64,000 nucleotides of DNA, from NCBI GenBank assembly GCA_905233465.1, contig CAJOEI010000006.1:1-64000 (forward strand), written 5' to 3'. Of this stretch, positions 26,249 to 33,364 are shown piece after piece. The number at the start of each line of letters is the position of its first letter. Within the stretch, counting starts at the first letter, position 1. The notes beneath the pieces are model-generated. The model saw only the letters and a list, made by a program, of their open reading frames with translations. It had not been told where the DNA came from and made no database searches. Source of the stretch: an uncultured Bacteroidaceae bacterium. GTDB taxonomy: Bacteria; Bacteroidota; Bacteroidia; Bacteroidales; Bacteroidaceae. Both the position numbers and the translations under genes were made by a program.

Positions 26249-27460
26249 ATGATCAAACGCGTTTTCGTCTCCGGCTGCTATGACCTGCTCCACTCAGGTC
26301 ACATCGAATTCTTCCGTCAGGCTGCACAATATGGTGACCTGTACGTCGGCATAGGCTCCGACGCCACATACCTTGGCTACAAACACCGCCAGACCGTATA
26401 TCCTGAACAGGAACGCCTGTTCATGGTCAAGAGCATACGCTATGTCAAGGATGCGTACATCAACGCTGGCAGCGGCGTGATGGACTTCGTGCCCACACTG
26501 GATATTGTCAAGCCAGACGTTTTTGTCGTCAACAGCGATGGTGCCAGCGACGAAAAGGAACGCGTCTGCCGTGAGCGCGGCATAGAATACATTGTTCTTC
26601 AGCGCACGCCACAGGAGGGATTGCAGGCACGCTCCAGCACCGACCTCAAGGCCGCCACATGCCAGCTGCCAACACGTTTAGACTTGGCAGGTACATGGAT
26701 AGACCAGCCCTATGTGTCGTGTTTCGGTGCCGGCTGGGCGCTGACCATCTCCGTCGAACCCACCTTTGAGATACGCGAACGTTGCGGACTGAGCACATCC
26801 ACACGCAATGTCATCAAGAGCATCTGGCCCTACCGTCTGCCCGACATGGTGCCCGAGACACTGGCCCGCCTCGTGTTCTGCTTCGAGAACAGCCCCGAGC
26901 GTCAGGACGGCTTTGTCAGCGGAGCACAGGATGCCATCGGCATCTGTGTGCCGGGACTGTGCCGACACTACTACAATGGCCACTTCTGGCCCGAGCGCAT
27001 CGAGACATGCAACGATGTCGCCACGCTCGACTGGCTCGAGCAGCACCTGTGTATGATTCCTCTTGAGCCCCGCCACTCGCGTTGCTCCGTCGTCGAGGGT
27101 AAGGACATCACGCCCACTAAGGTCAAGGCCCTGACCACGGCTGCCGATGCCTGCTGGCAGGCCATCATGCGTCACGACCTCGATGCCTTCGCCGCAGCCT
27201 ACCGCGCCTCGTTCGATGCACAGGTGGCAATGTTCCCAGGCATGATCAGGCCCACGCTGCTCGACATAAGCGACGATGACTATGACTACGAATATATTGT
27301 CGATGCCATAGCCCGCTGGGCCGCAGAGCCCGATGTGCTCGCATGGAAGATGCCTGGTGCAGGCGGTGGGGGCTATCTCGCCTTTGTGGTGACCGACACA
27401 CATCGCTTCTGCCAAGCCCATCCCCAAGCCATACCCCTGCGCATCCGCCGTCTGCAATAA
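26249..27460 (+). CDS. Nucleotidyltransferase-GHMP kinase fusion protein
   Basis: 403 residues. Residues 1-135 are a cytidylyltransferase-like domain: VFVSGCYDLLHSGHIEFFRQA carries the HxGH-type nucleotide motif (H15SGH18), and the later YIVLQRTPQEGLQARSSTDLK fits the RTxGISTS region in altered form. From about residue 140 the protein resembles a GHMP-type sugar kinase: PTRLDLAGTWIDQPYVS (substrate loop), a degenerate central motif, and GAGGGGYLAFVV near residue 370 (motif 3). One chain may phosphorylate a sugar and then transfer a nucleotide, as HldE and FKP do with other folds, but the kinase half lacks an obvious PxGxGLGSS loop. The substrate is not known. Start chosen at ATG 26249; a GTG at 26240 lies in the hairpin. 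Confidence 0.78.
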   Translation: MIKRVFVSGCYDLLHSGHIEFFRQAAQYGDLYVGIGSDATYLGYKHRQTVYPEQERLFMVKSIRYVKDAYINAGSGVMDFVPTLDIVKPDVFVVNSDGASDEKERVCRERGIEYIVLQRTPQEGLQARSSTDLKAATCQLPTRLDLAGTWIDQPYVSCFGAGWALTISVEPTFEIRERCGLSTSTRNVIKSIWPYRLPDMVPETLARLVFCFENSPERQDGFVSGAQDAIGICVPGLCRHYYNGHFWPERIETCNDVATLDWLEQHLCMIPLEPRHSRCSVVEGKDITPTKVKALTTAADACWQAIMRHDLDAFAAAYRASFDAQVAMFPGMIRPTLLDISDDDYDYEYIVDAIARWAAEPDVLAWKMPGAGGGGYLAFVVTDTHRFCQAHPQAIPLRIRRLQ

Positions 27461-27558
27461 ACTAGCTCTAACTAGTTCAACTAGTTTAAACTACTGAAAG
27501 CCAGTTCGCTATCCCCTAATCCAAAAAAGCGGCAAAAGGCCCGGGGGTTAGCGGTTGA
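27461..27558. other. Start of a 400-bp gene-free stretch
   Basis: Contains CTAGCTCTAACTAGTTCAAC and CTAGTTTAAACTAC, short CTAGTT repeats of the junction type, then AAAAAAGCGGC. No gene seen. The palindrome array and the promoter of the lipoate/glycine-cleavage operon fill the rest (to 27861). Confidence 0.5.
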
Positions 27559-27683
27559 TGATCCAGGAGGTTTGCACTTTAACATCCGGGACTTTCATGT
27601 AAATCTTCCAGGATCATTTTCCGCCAACATCCGGATGTTTTCATGCCAACTTGTGGATGTTGTACTCCTAACATCCGGATGTT
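27559..27683. repeat. 22-bp periodic palindrome array, AACATCCGGATGTT family
   Basis: Perfect 14-base palindromes AACATCCGGATGTT at 27626-27639 and 27670-27683, with a weaker copy AACTTGTGGATGTT between them at 27648, exactly 22 bases apart start to start. Degenerate units precede at 27559, 27581 and 27604 (spacing 22, 23, 22). A sister array lies at 41268-41347. It lies about 120 bases before the -7 box of the next gene. Confidence 0.8.
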
Positions 27684-27782
27684 ACTGCGCATATCTAGAA
27701 CTGCAACGAAGATTGTGTTTAATCAGGGACGCGCCCTTGACGAGAATTTCACTACAAAAAAGGTTAAAAGCGTGTACAGCTA

Positions 27783-27813
27783 TTGCATGTCAGTTTGTGT
27801 TTCACTACCTTTG
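27783..27813 (+). promoter_or_regulatory. Promoter of the lipoate ligase and glycine cleavage operon
   Basis: TTG at 27783-27785, 20 bases, then TACCTTTG (27806-27813), matching the Bacteroidota TTTG/TAnnTTTG promoter. The ATG of the first gene is 49 bases downstream. Confidence 0.7.
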
Positions 27814-27861
27814 TAGCCGAAACCAGCTAACTTACCTGTGTCGTTGTCGACACAAATCTAC

Positions 27862-28554
27862 ATGACATATATTCCGCTACCTGACGGAGAAGGGCTTAGT
27901 TTCTATCTTGCTGCCGAAGACTATGTGGCACGCCACTGGGCTCCGGCCGATGACTGTTTGCTTACTTGGCAGGTCGGCCCGAGTGTTATCTGCGGGCGCA
28001 ACCAGGATGTGGCTGCAGAAGTGGATCTTGCTTATTGCCGCGAGGCGGGTATATCTGTTTTCCGTCGCAAGAGCGGCGGCGGTGCTGTCTATGCCGACAG
28101 CGGCAATGTCATGATAACTTTCATTGCTCCATCAGACCAGGTTAATTTCACCTATCACCGTTTTGTAGAGATGCTGCTTTTGCTGTTGCGTCGCATTGGG
28201 GTTGAAGCCACGCACAGCGGCCGCAACGACATACTTGTCGAGGGGCGGAAGGTCTCGGGTACGGCATTCTATAAACTGCCTCATCACAGCATCGTTCACT
28301 CCACAATGCTTTTCGACACAGATGCAACAAATATGTCTGCGGCACTCACACCATCGAAGGACAAACTGCAGAGACATGGTGTGGGCAGCGTGCATCAGAG
28401 GATAACGCTGTTGCGAGAACACACCTCGGCATCGCCGGCTGACCTCAGACGGCTGGCCCAGACAAGCCTGTGTACGTCCGAGCGACAACTTAATGAAGAG
28501 GATTTCAGAAACATCCGTAAAAAAGAAAAAGAATACATAATCCAAATCCCATAA
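27862..28554 (+). CDS. Lipoate--protein ligase family protein
   Basis: 230 residues from the ATG at 27862. LplA/LipB-type fold: YLAAEDYVARHW, WQVGPSVICGRNQD, then the lipoyl-AMP site VFRRKSGGGAVYADSGNVMITFI (RRXSGGGAVYHD-like) and GRNDILVEGRKVSGTAFYKLPH with the catalytic Lys. It attaches lipoate to acceptor proteins. It is the first gene of the operon whose third gene, gcvH, is a lipoyl acceptor, so GcvH is its probable partner. The C-terminal accessory domain of larger LplA enzymes is short. Confidence 0.9.
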   Translation: MTYIPLPDGEGLSFYLAAEDYVARHWAPADDCLLTWQVGPSVICGRNQDVAAEVDLAYCREAGISVFRRKSGGGAVYADSGNVMITFIAPSDQVNFTYHRFVEMLLLLLRRIGVEATHSGRNDILVEGRKVSGTAFYKLPHHSIVHSTMLFDTDATNMSAALTPSKDKLQRHGVGSVHQRITLLREHTSASPADLRRLAQTSLCTSERQLNEEDFRNIRKKEKEYIIQIP

Positions 28555-28558
28555 TACT

Positions 28559-29701
28559 ATGGAAGAAAAGAAAACCTGTCTATATGACAAACACGTTGCT
28601 TTGGGCGCACTGATGTCGCCCTTTGGGGGCTTCATTATGCCAATACAGTACAGCACTATCATCGACGAGCACAATGCTGTGCGTCAGCACTGTGGCGTCT
28701 TTGATGTCTCGCACATGGGTGAGGTTCGCATCACAGGGCCTGATGCTGAGCGTTATGTCCAACATATTTTCACCAATGATGTCGCCAATGCTCCAATCGG
28801 ACAGATATATTACGGCATGATGCTTTATGCCGACGGTGGCACAGTGGACGACCTGTTGGTCTACAAAATGGGCGAGAATGACTTCTTTCTCGTTATAAAT
28901 GCGGCCAATATTAGTAAGGACGTTGAATGGATGCAGCAACAGATGCAGGGCTTCGACATCCGCTTTGACCACCAGAGTGACTACTACGGACAGCTTGCCG
29001 TTCAGGGCCCGGAGGCAGAGGCTGTTGTTGAGGAAGTACTTGGCCTGCAGTGCAAGGAACTAAAGTTCTATACGGCCGCCCCCCTCCAACTCCCCACATG
29101 GGGGGAGAGCTCTAAACCCAATCACCTCCCCCTTGGGGGAGGACGGGAAGGGGCTATTATCTCCCGTACAGGATACACCGGTGAAGATGGCTTTGAGATT
29201 TATGGCAGTCACGACTTCATTCGTGCAACTTGGGACAAGCTGATAGAGAGCGGTCGTTGCAAGCCCTGCGGCCTCGGCTGCCGCGACACACTGCGTTTTG
29301 AGGTTGGTCTGCCGCTCTATGGTGACGAACTCAGCGCCGACATCTCACCCGTCATGGCTGGCCTGTCGATGTTCTGCAAGTTGGACAAGGAAGAGTTCAT
29401 TGGCAAGGAAGCACTTGTGGAGCAGAAAGCCAACGGAGTGCCGCGTAAGCTCGTGGGCATAGAACTTTCAGACAAGGCCATTCCCCGTCATGGCTACGCA
29501 GTACTCACGCCGACAGGTGATGTCATTGGTGAGGTCACCACGGGTTACCACTGCATCAGCGTGGACAAGAGTGTGTGCATGGCTTTGATAAAAACTGAAT
29601 ATGCCAAGCTCGGTACGGAACTATTGGTGCAAATCCGCAAGAAGACCTTCCCGGGCGTTGTGGTGAAGAAGAAGTTCTACGACAAACATTATAAGAAATA
29701 G
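28559..29701 (+). CDS. gcvT: Glycine cleavage T protein (aminomethyltransferase) with in-frame repeat insertion
   Basis: 380 residues; the tetrahydrofolate-dependent enzyme that takes the aminomethyl group from lipoyl-GcvH. Family features: AVRQHCGVFDVSHMGEVRITGPDA, NDVANAPIGQIYYGMML, SRTGYTGEDGFEIYG, GLGCRDTLRFEVGLPLYGDEL, and the C-terminal barrel (GEVTTGYHCIS). Residues about 173-199 (APLQLPTWGESSKPNHLPLG and so on) interrupt the sequence just before ISRTGYTG. This segment is encoded by two G/C hairpins of the repeat family. Without it the length returns to the usual range (about 353-360). The catalytic parts are intact. Confidence 0.95.
   Translation: MEEKKTCLYDKHVALGALMSPFGGFIMPIQYSTIIDEHNAVRQHCGVFDVSHMGEVRITGPDAERYVQHIFTNDVANAPIGQIYYGMMLYADGGTVDDLLVYKMGENDFFLVINAANISKDVEWMQQQMQGFDIRFDHQSDYYGQLAVQGPEAEAVVEEVLGLQCKELKFYTAAPLQLPTWGESSKPNHLPLGGGREGAIISRTGYTGEDGFEIYGSHDFIRATWDKLIESGRCKPCGLGCRDTLRFEVGLPLYGDELSADISPVMAGLSMFCKLDKEEFIGKEALVEQKANGVPRKLVGIELSDKAIPRHGYAVLTPTGDVIGEVTTGYHCISVDKSVCMALIKTEYAKLGTELLVQIRKKTFPGVVVKKKFYDKHYKK
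29077..29157 (+). repeat. Double G/C hairpin element inside gcvT
   Basis: First hairpin CTCCCCACATGGGGGGAG near 29090-29107; second, perfect, CCTCCCCC-TT-GGGGGAGG at 29125-29142. About 81 bases, in frame, no stop codon. Confidence 0.75.
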
Positions 29702-29703
29702 GA

Positions 29704-29740
29704 GACCCACCCCTCACCCTCCCTTGCAGGGAGGGAGTGG
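29704..29740. repeat. G/C hairpin repeat between gcvT and gcvH
   Basis: GACCCACCCCTCACC, stem CTCCCTTGCAGGGAG, then GGAGTGG, directly after the gcvT stop codon. Nearly the same sequence as 30167-30203. It may also act as an RNA hairpin in the operon. Confidence 0.75.
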
Positions 29741-29784
29741 ATACTTTTCAAGAATTAAAACAACATTTAATAACACTTAGAATT

Positions 29785-30162
29785 ATGGCACACTTTGAAG
29801 CAGGACTCTATTATAGCGAGTCACACGAGTATGTTCGCGTAGATGGCGAATATGGTTACATTGGTATTTCCGACTATGCTCAGCACGCACTGGGCAACGT
29901 GGTGTACGTCGATATGCCCGAGGTCGATGACGAAGTCACCGCAGGCGAGGAATTCGGTGCTGTGGAGAGTGTGAAGGCAGCCAGCGACCTCATCGCACCC
30001 GTCAGCGGCACCGTCGTTGAAGTCAACGAGGCACTGGAAGACGAACCTGAACTCCTTAACAAGGATGCCTTCGCCAACTGGATCATCAAGGTCCAGCTAT
30101 CGGATTCCTCTGAGCTCGATAGCCTGATGGATGTGGAGGCATACAAGGCTCATTGTGAATAA
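29785..30162 (+). CDS. gcvH: Glycine cleavage H protein
   Basis: 125 residues from the ATG at 29785 (MAHFEAGLYYSESHEYVRVDGEYGYIGISDYAQHALG, cited as the family start; an upstream reading is repeat sequence). The lipoyl-lysine site is GAVESVKAASDLIAPVSG, with Lys in ESVKA. It shuttles the aminomethyl group from GcvP to GcvT. It lies between two G/C hairpin repeats, unlike the tight gene spacing elsewhere. Confidence 0.97.
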   Translation: MAHFEAGLYYSESHEYVRVDGEYGYIGISDYAQHALGNVVYVDMPEVDDEVTAGEEFGAVESVKAASDLIAPVSGTVVEVNEALEDEPELLNKDAFANWIIKVQLSDSSELDSLMDVEAYKAHCE

Positions 30163-30166
30163 AAAA

Positions 30167-30203
30167 GACCCACCCCTCACCCTCCCTGTGAGGGAGGGAG
30201 TGG
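30167..30203. repeat. G/C hairpin repeat between gcvH and gcvPA
   Basis: GACCCACCCCTCACCCTCCC, loop TGT, GAGGGAGGGAGTGGTCACC. It is in inverted orientation to the copy at 30264-30308 inside gcvPA, about 60 bases away. Confidence 0.8.
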
Positions 30204-30239
30204 TCACCATTCAAGAATTGTCATTCAATCTCTCTTGAT

Positions 30240-31637
30240 ATGAAAGAAAAACAAGATGCAAAAGTAACCGCTCCCTCCCTCACAGGGAGGGTAGGGGGTG
30301 GGTCTTTTAAGTACTTTCCCCATACCGAGGAAGACCTGCAGGAGATGCTTAAGACTGTCGGCGTGTCATCTGTTCACGACCTCTTTGCCGACATACCAGA
30401 GGCAGCACGTTTCGGCCGCGACTATAATCTGCCGCAAGCGCTTTCAGAGACAGACCTGCGTCTTTTCTTCGAACAACTAACGGCACCCTTCAACACCCAA
30501 CAACTCATTTGCTTTGCAGGTGCAGGATGCTACGACCATTATGCGCCGAGCGTGGTGCAGAACATCATACAGCGCTCGGAGTTTCTCACAAGCTACACAC
30601 CATATCAGGCGGAGATCTCGCAGGGCACACTGCACTATATCTTCGAATACCAGTCTATGATTGCCGAGCTCACAGGCCTGGATATCAGCAATGCCTCGAT
30701 GTACGATGGTGCTACAGCCACTGCTGAGGCGGCAATGATGGCATGGGATAACGCTAAGAAAGCCACTCGTTTGCTGGTGGCCGAGACTGTTGACCCCAAG
30801 GTGCGACGCGTGGTTGATACATACGCACACTTCCACGGCGTACCTATTCAACTCATACCCGCCAAGAACGGTAGCCTCGATCGTGAGGTCCTTGATCAGG
30901 AACTGGCAGCTGGCGGTGTGGCTGGAGTCATTGTTCAACAGCCCAACTACTTTGGTATCATAGAAGACTACACAGGCATAGCCGATGCCGTACACTCGCA
31001 GAAGGGATTATTCGTTATCAACGCCAACCCCAGCGACCTCGCCATCTTGAAAACGCCCGCTGAATGGGGTGCTGATGTCGCCGTGGGTGAAGGTCAGAGT
31101 CTGGGTATTCCCATGACATACGGTGGTCCGGGCGTAGGCTATATGGCTTGCACTGAGAAGCTGATGCGTAAGCTCCCAGGCCGCATCGTGGGCCAGACCC
31201 TCGACAATCGTGGTCAGCGTGCATTTGTGTTGACACTGCAAGCCCGCGAGCAGCATATCCGCCGCCAGAAGGCTACTTCGAACATCTGTTCCAACCAGAG
31301 CCTCATGGCCCTTTATGTGACTATCTACCTTAGCATCATGGGACGTGAAGGCCTGCGCGAGGTGGCAGAGATGAGCTACGCCGGCGCCCATAGTCTCCGC
31401 GATAAGCTCATTGCTTCTGGTAAGTTCAAGGACACCTTCCCAGGGCAACCTTTCTTCAACGAGTTTTGCCTCGACTACGACGGTGACCTCGACACGCTCT
31501 TGGAAGTTGCCACAGAGTGCGGTTACCTCGCAGGCGTGAAGGTTGGCGAGCATACTCTCATGCTGGCTGTTACCGAGCAACGCACGCCCGAAGAAATAGA
31601 TGAATTATGCGAGATTCTCGGGAAAGTCAATCAGTAA
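30240..31637 (+). CDS. gcvPA: Glycine dehydrogenase subunit 1 (GcvPA) with repeat-derived N-terminus
   Basis: 465 residues; the N-terminal half of the PLP-dependent glycine decarboxylase P protein, which works as a heterotetramer with GcvPB. The recognisable sequence starts at FKYFPHTEEDLQEML and includes FAGAGCYDHYAPSVVQNI, TPYQAEISQGTLHYIFEYQSMIAELTGLDISNASMYDG and GEGQSLGIPMTYGGPGVG. The 22 residues before it (MKEKQDAKVTAPSLTGRVGG and GS) come from a G/C repeat. Relatives begin with Met next to FKYFP, so the start has been moved upstream across the repeat. Confidence 0.95.
   Translation: MKEKQDAKVTAPSLTGRVGGGSFKYFPHTEEDLQEMLKTVGVSSVHDLFADIPEAARFGRDYNLPQALSETDLRLFFEQLTAPFNTQQLICFAGAGCYDHYAPSVVQNIIQRSEFLTSYTPYQAEISQGTLHYIFEYQSMIAELTGLDISNASMYDGATATAEAAMMAWDNAKKATRLLVAETVDPKVRRVVDTYAHFHGVPIQLIPAKNGSLDREVLDQELAAGGVAGVIVQQPNYFGIIEDYTGIADAVHSQKGLFVINANPSDLAILKTPAEWGADVAVGEGQSLGIPMTYGGPGVGYMACTEKLMRKLPGRIVGQTLDNRGQRAFVLTLQAREQHIRRQKATSNICSNQSLMALYVTIYLSIMGREGLREVAEMSYAGAHSLRDKLIASGKFKDTFPGQPFFNEFCLDYDGDLDTLLEVATECGYLAGVKVGEHTLMLAVTEQRTPEEIDELCEILGKVNQ
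30264..30308 (+). repeat. G/C hairpin repeat inside the gcvPA start
   Basis: GTAACCGCTCCCTCCCTCAC, then AGGGAGGGTAGGGGGTGGGT. It is read in frame as VTAPSLTGRVGGGS. It pairs as an inverted repeat with 30167-30203. Confidence 0.8.
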
Positions 31638-31640
31638 AGC

Positions 31641-31772
31641 ATGGATTCAGTCATTTCTTTTGCAAAGAATAACTACGATTTGATAACCCTGATGGTTGCC
31701 ATTGTTGGCGTATTGGTCAGTGTTGTCTCCGTGATTTATGAGTATAAGAAGCGAAAAAGCGAGAAACAATGA
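31641..31772 (+). CDS. 43-residue single-span membrane protein in the gcv operon
   Basis: ATG 3 bases after the gcvPA stop codon; the last codons overlap the gcvPB start as ATGA. The protein is MDSVISFAKNNYDLITL, a membrane helix MVAIVGVLVSVVSVIY, then the basic tail EYKKRKSEKQ, giving an N-out, C-in prediction by the positive-inside rule. No family recognised. Tight packing on both sides and a normal membrane-protein composition argue it is real. It may be a small regulator or an anchor for the P-protein subunits, but that is speculation. Confidence 0.65.
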   Translation: MDSVISFAKNNYDLITLMVAIVGVLVSVVSVIYEYKKRKSEKQ

Positions 31773-33298
31773 ATAGAACATTATATGGTAACCTGATCTT
31801 TGAATTGTCAAAGAGAGGTCGCAAAGGCTACTCACTGCCGCAGGATTATGACCGCACACACACCACAGCCGAGCTGCCCGCCTCACTGCGGCGCAAGGAC
31901 GTTGCACGACTGCCGGAGTGTGATGAGCTGACAGTCGTGCGTCATTACACCAACCTCAGTCACAATAACTTCGGTGTGAATGATGGGTTCTATCCACTTG
32001 GCTCATGTACGATGAAGTACAACCCCGTCATCAACGAGGAAATAGCAGCCATGAAGACTTTTGCCAGCCTTCATCCGCTGCAGTCAGCCGAGACTTGCCA
32101 AGGTGCACTTGAAATCTATTATAATCTGCAACAGTCACTTGCCGAGTTGGCAGGCCTCAGCGAGTTCACGCTCAACCCTTGTGCTGGCGCACATGGCGAG
32201 TTGACAGGCCTGATGATAATCAGAGCGTATCACGAAGCCAACGGTGAGGTCAGGACCAAGGTCCTCATACCTGATTCGGCTCATGGTACCAACCCAGCTT
32301 CTGCTGCTGTCTGCGGTCTTGAAGTGGTCGAGGTGAAGAGCCTCCCAGATGGCACCGTGGATGTAGAACACCTGCGGCAGCTACTCGATGAGATGGGTCC
32401 TCAAGTAGCAGCCATGATGATGACAAACCCCAATACCCTCGGCATCTTCGAACCCTGTGTGTTGGAAATCACTGATATGGTCCACAAGGCTGGCGGCCTG
32501 ATGTACTATGACGGAGCCAACCTCAACGCCCTGCTTGGCGAATGCCGTCCTGGTGATATGGGCTTTGATGTTATGCATATCAACCTACACAAGACATTTT
32601 CCACGCCTCATGGTGGCGGCGGACCAGGCAGCGGACCTGTTGGAGTGCGCAAAGGATTGGAGCAGTTCCTGCCTACACCGCACGTCGTGCTGGAAAAAGA
32701 TGAGACAGGTGAGAGCCGCTACGCTGTTGCTTGCGACGCAGTGAAACAATCTTCACAGCAGCAGGGAGTTTCTCAAAGCTCTCTTGGCTCCGTAGGAAGT
32801 TTCTTTGGCAACTTCGGCGTGATGCTCAAGGCTTACGCCTACATCCTATCTCTCGGCCGCGAATATATCAAGCAAGTAGGCCCGTTGGCTACGCTCAACG
32901 CCAATTACATCAAGGAGAGTCTGCGTGATGACTATTTGCTGCCCATCACTGGCCTATGCAAGCATGAGGTGGTCTTCGACGGCCTTCGTGACAAGAGTAC
33001 CGGCGTCACCACAATGGATGTTGCCAAGCGTTTGCTTGACTATGGCTACCACGCTCCCACCATCTATTTTCCGCTGCTCTTCCACGAGAGCCTAATGATT
33101 GAACCGACGGAGAATGAGAGCAAGGAGACCATCGACGCCTTTATTGACGTGATGCACCGCATTGCAGAAGAGGCCAAGAGCGACCCAGAGATGGTGAAGA
33201 GCGCCCCACACAACACTCCCATCGGGCGTGTTGACGATGTGTTGGCAGCCAAGCATCCCATCCTGACATACTGGCAAGCAGAAGCAGACAAAGGCTGA
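31769..33298 (+). CDS. gcvPB: Glycine dehydrogenase subunit 2 (GcvPB)
   Basis: 509 residues, C-terminal half of the P protein with the PLP lysine in DVMHINLHKTFSTPHGGGGPGSGPVGV (Lys of LHKTF). Other signatures: NFGVNDGFYPLGSCTMKYNP, LNPCAGAHGELTGLMIIRAYH and DSAHGTNPASAA. A short insertion-like, Ser/Gln-rich stretch (QSSQQQGVSQSSLG) near residue 330 lies before SVGSFFGNFGV. It starts within the stop codon of the small membrane protein and ends before a strong terminator. Confidence 0.96.
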   Translation: MNRTLYGNLIFELSKRGRKGYSLPQDYDRTHTTAELPASLRRKDVARLPECDELTVVRHYTNLSHNNFGVNDGFYPLGSCTMKYNPVINEEIAAMKTFASLHPLQSAETCQGALEIYYNLQQSLAELAGLSEFTLNPCAGAHGELTGLMIIRAYHEANGEVRTKVLIPDSAHGTNPASAAVCGLEVVEVKSLPDGTVDVEHLRQLLDEMGPQVAAMMMTNPNTLGIFEPCVLEITDMVHKAGGLMYYDGANLNALLGECRPGDMGFDVMHINLHKTFSTPHGGGGPGSGPVGVRKGLEQFLPTPHVVLEKDETGESRYAVACDAVKQSSQQQGVSQSSLGSVGSFFGNFGVMLKAYAYILSLGREYIKQVGPLATLNANYIKESLRDDYLLPITGLCKHEVVFDGLRDKSTGVTTMDVAKRLLDYGYHAPTIYFPLLFHESLMIEPTENESKETIDAFIDVMHRIAEEAKSDPEMVKSAPHNTPIGRVDDVLAAKHPILTYWQAEADKG

Positions 33299-33324
33299 CG
33301 CTGCTGTCACCGTCACTTAATCCC

Positions 33325-33361
33325 AAATCGGTCATTAGAATTGATGTCTAATGACCGATTT
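33325..33361. terminator. Bidirectional terminator between gcvPB and the P-type ATPase
   Basis: 15-bp perfect stem AAATCGGTCATTAGA / TCTAATGACCGATTT with a 7-base loop, A-rich and T-rich at the two ends, placed between convergent genes. Confidence 0.85.
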
Positions 33362-33364
33362 GTG

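Noticed and set aside
27572-27865. 97-residue reading frame in the gap before the lipoate ligase
   Set aside because: It runs through the palindrome array and the promoter, has no family likeness and an odd composition; the array explains the bases.
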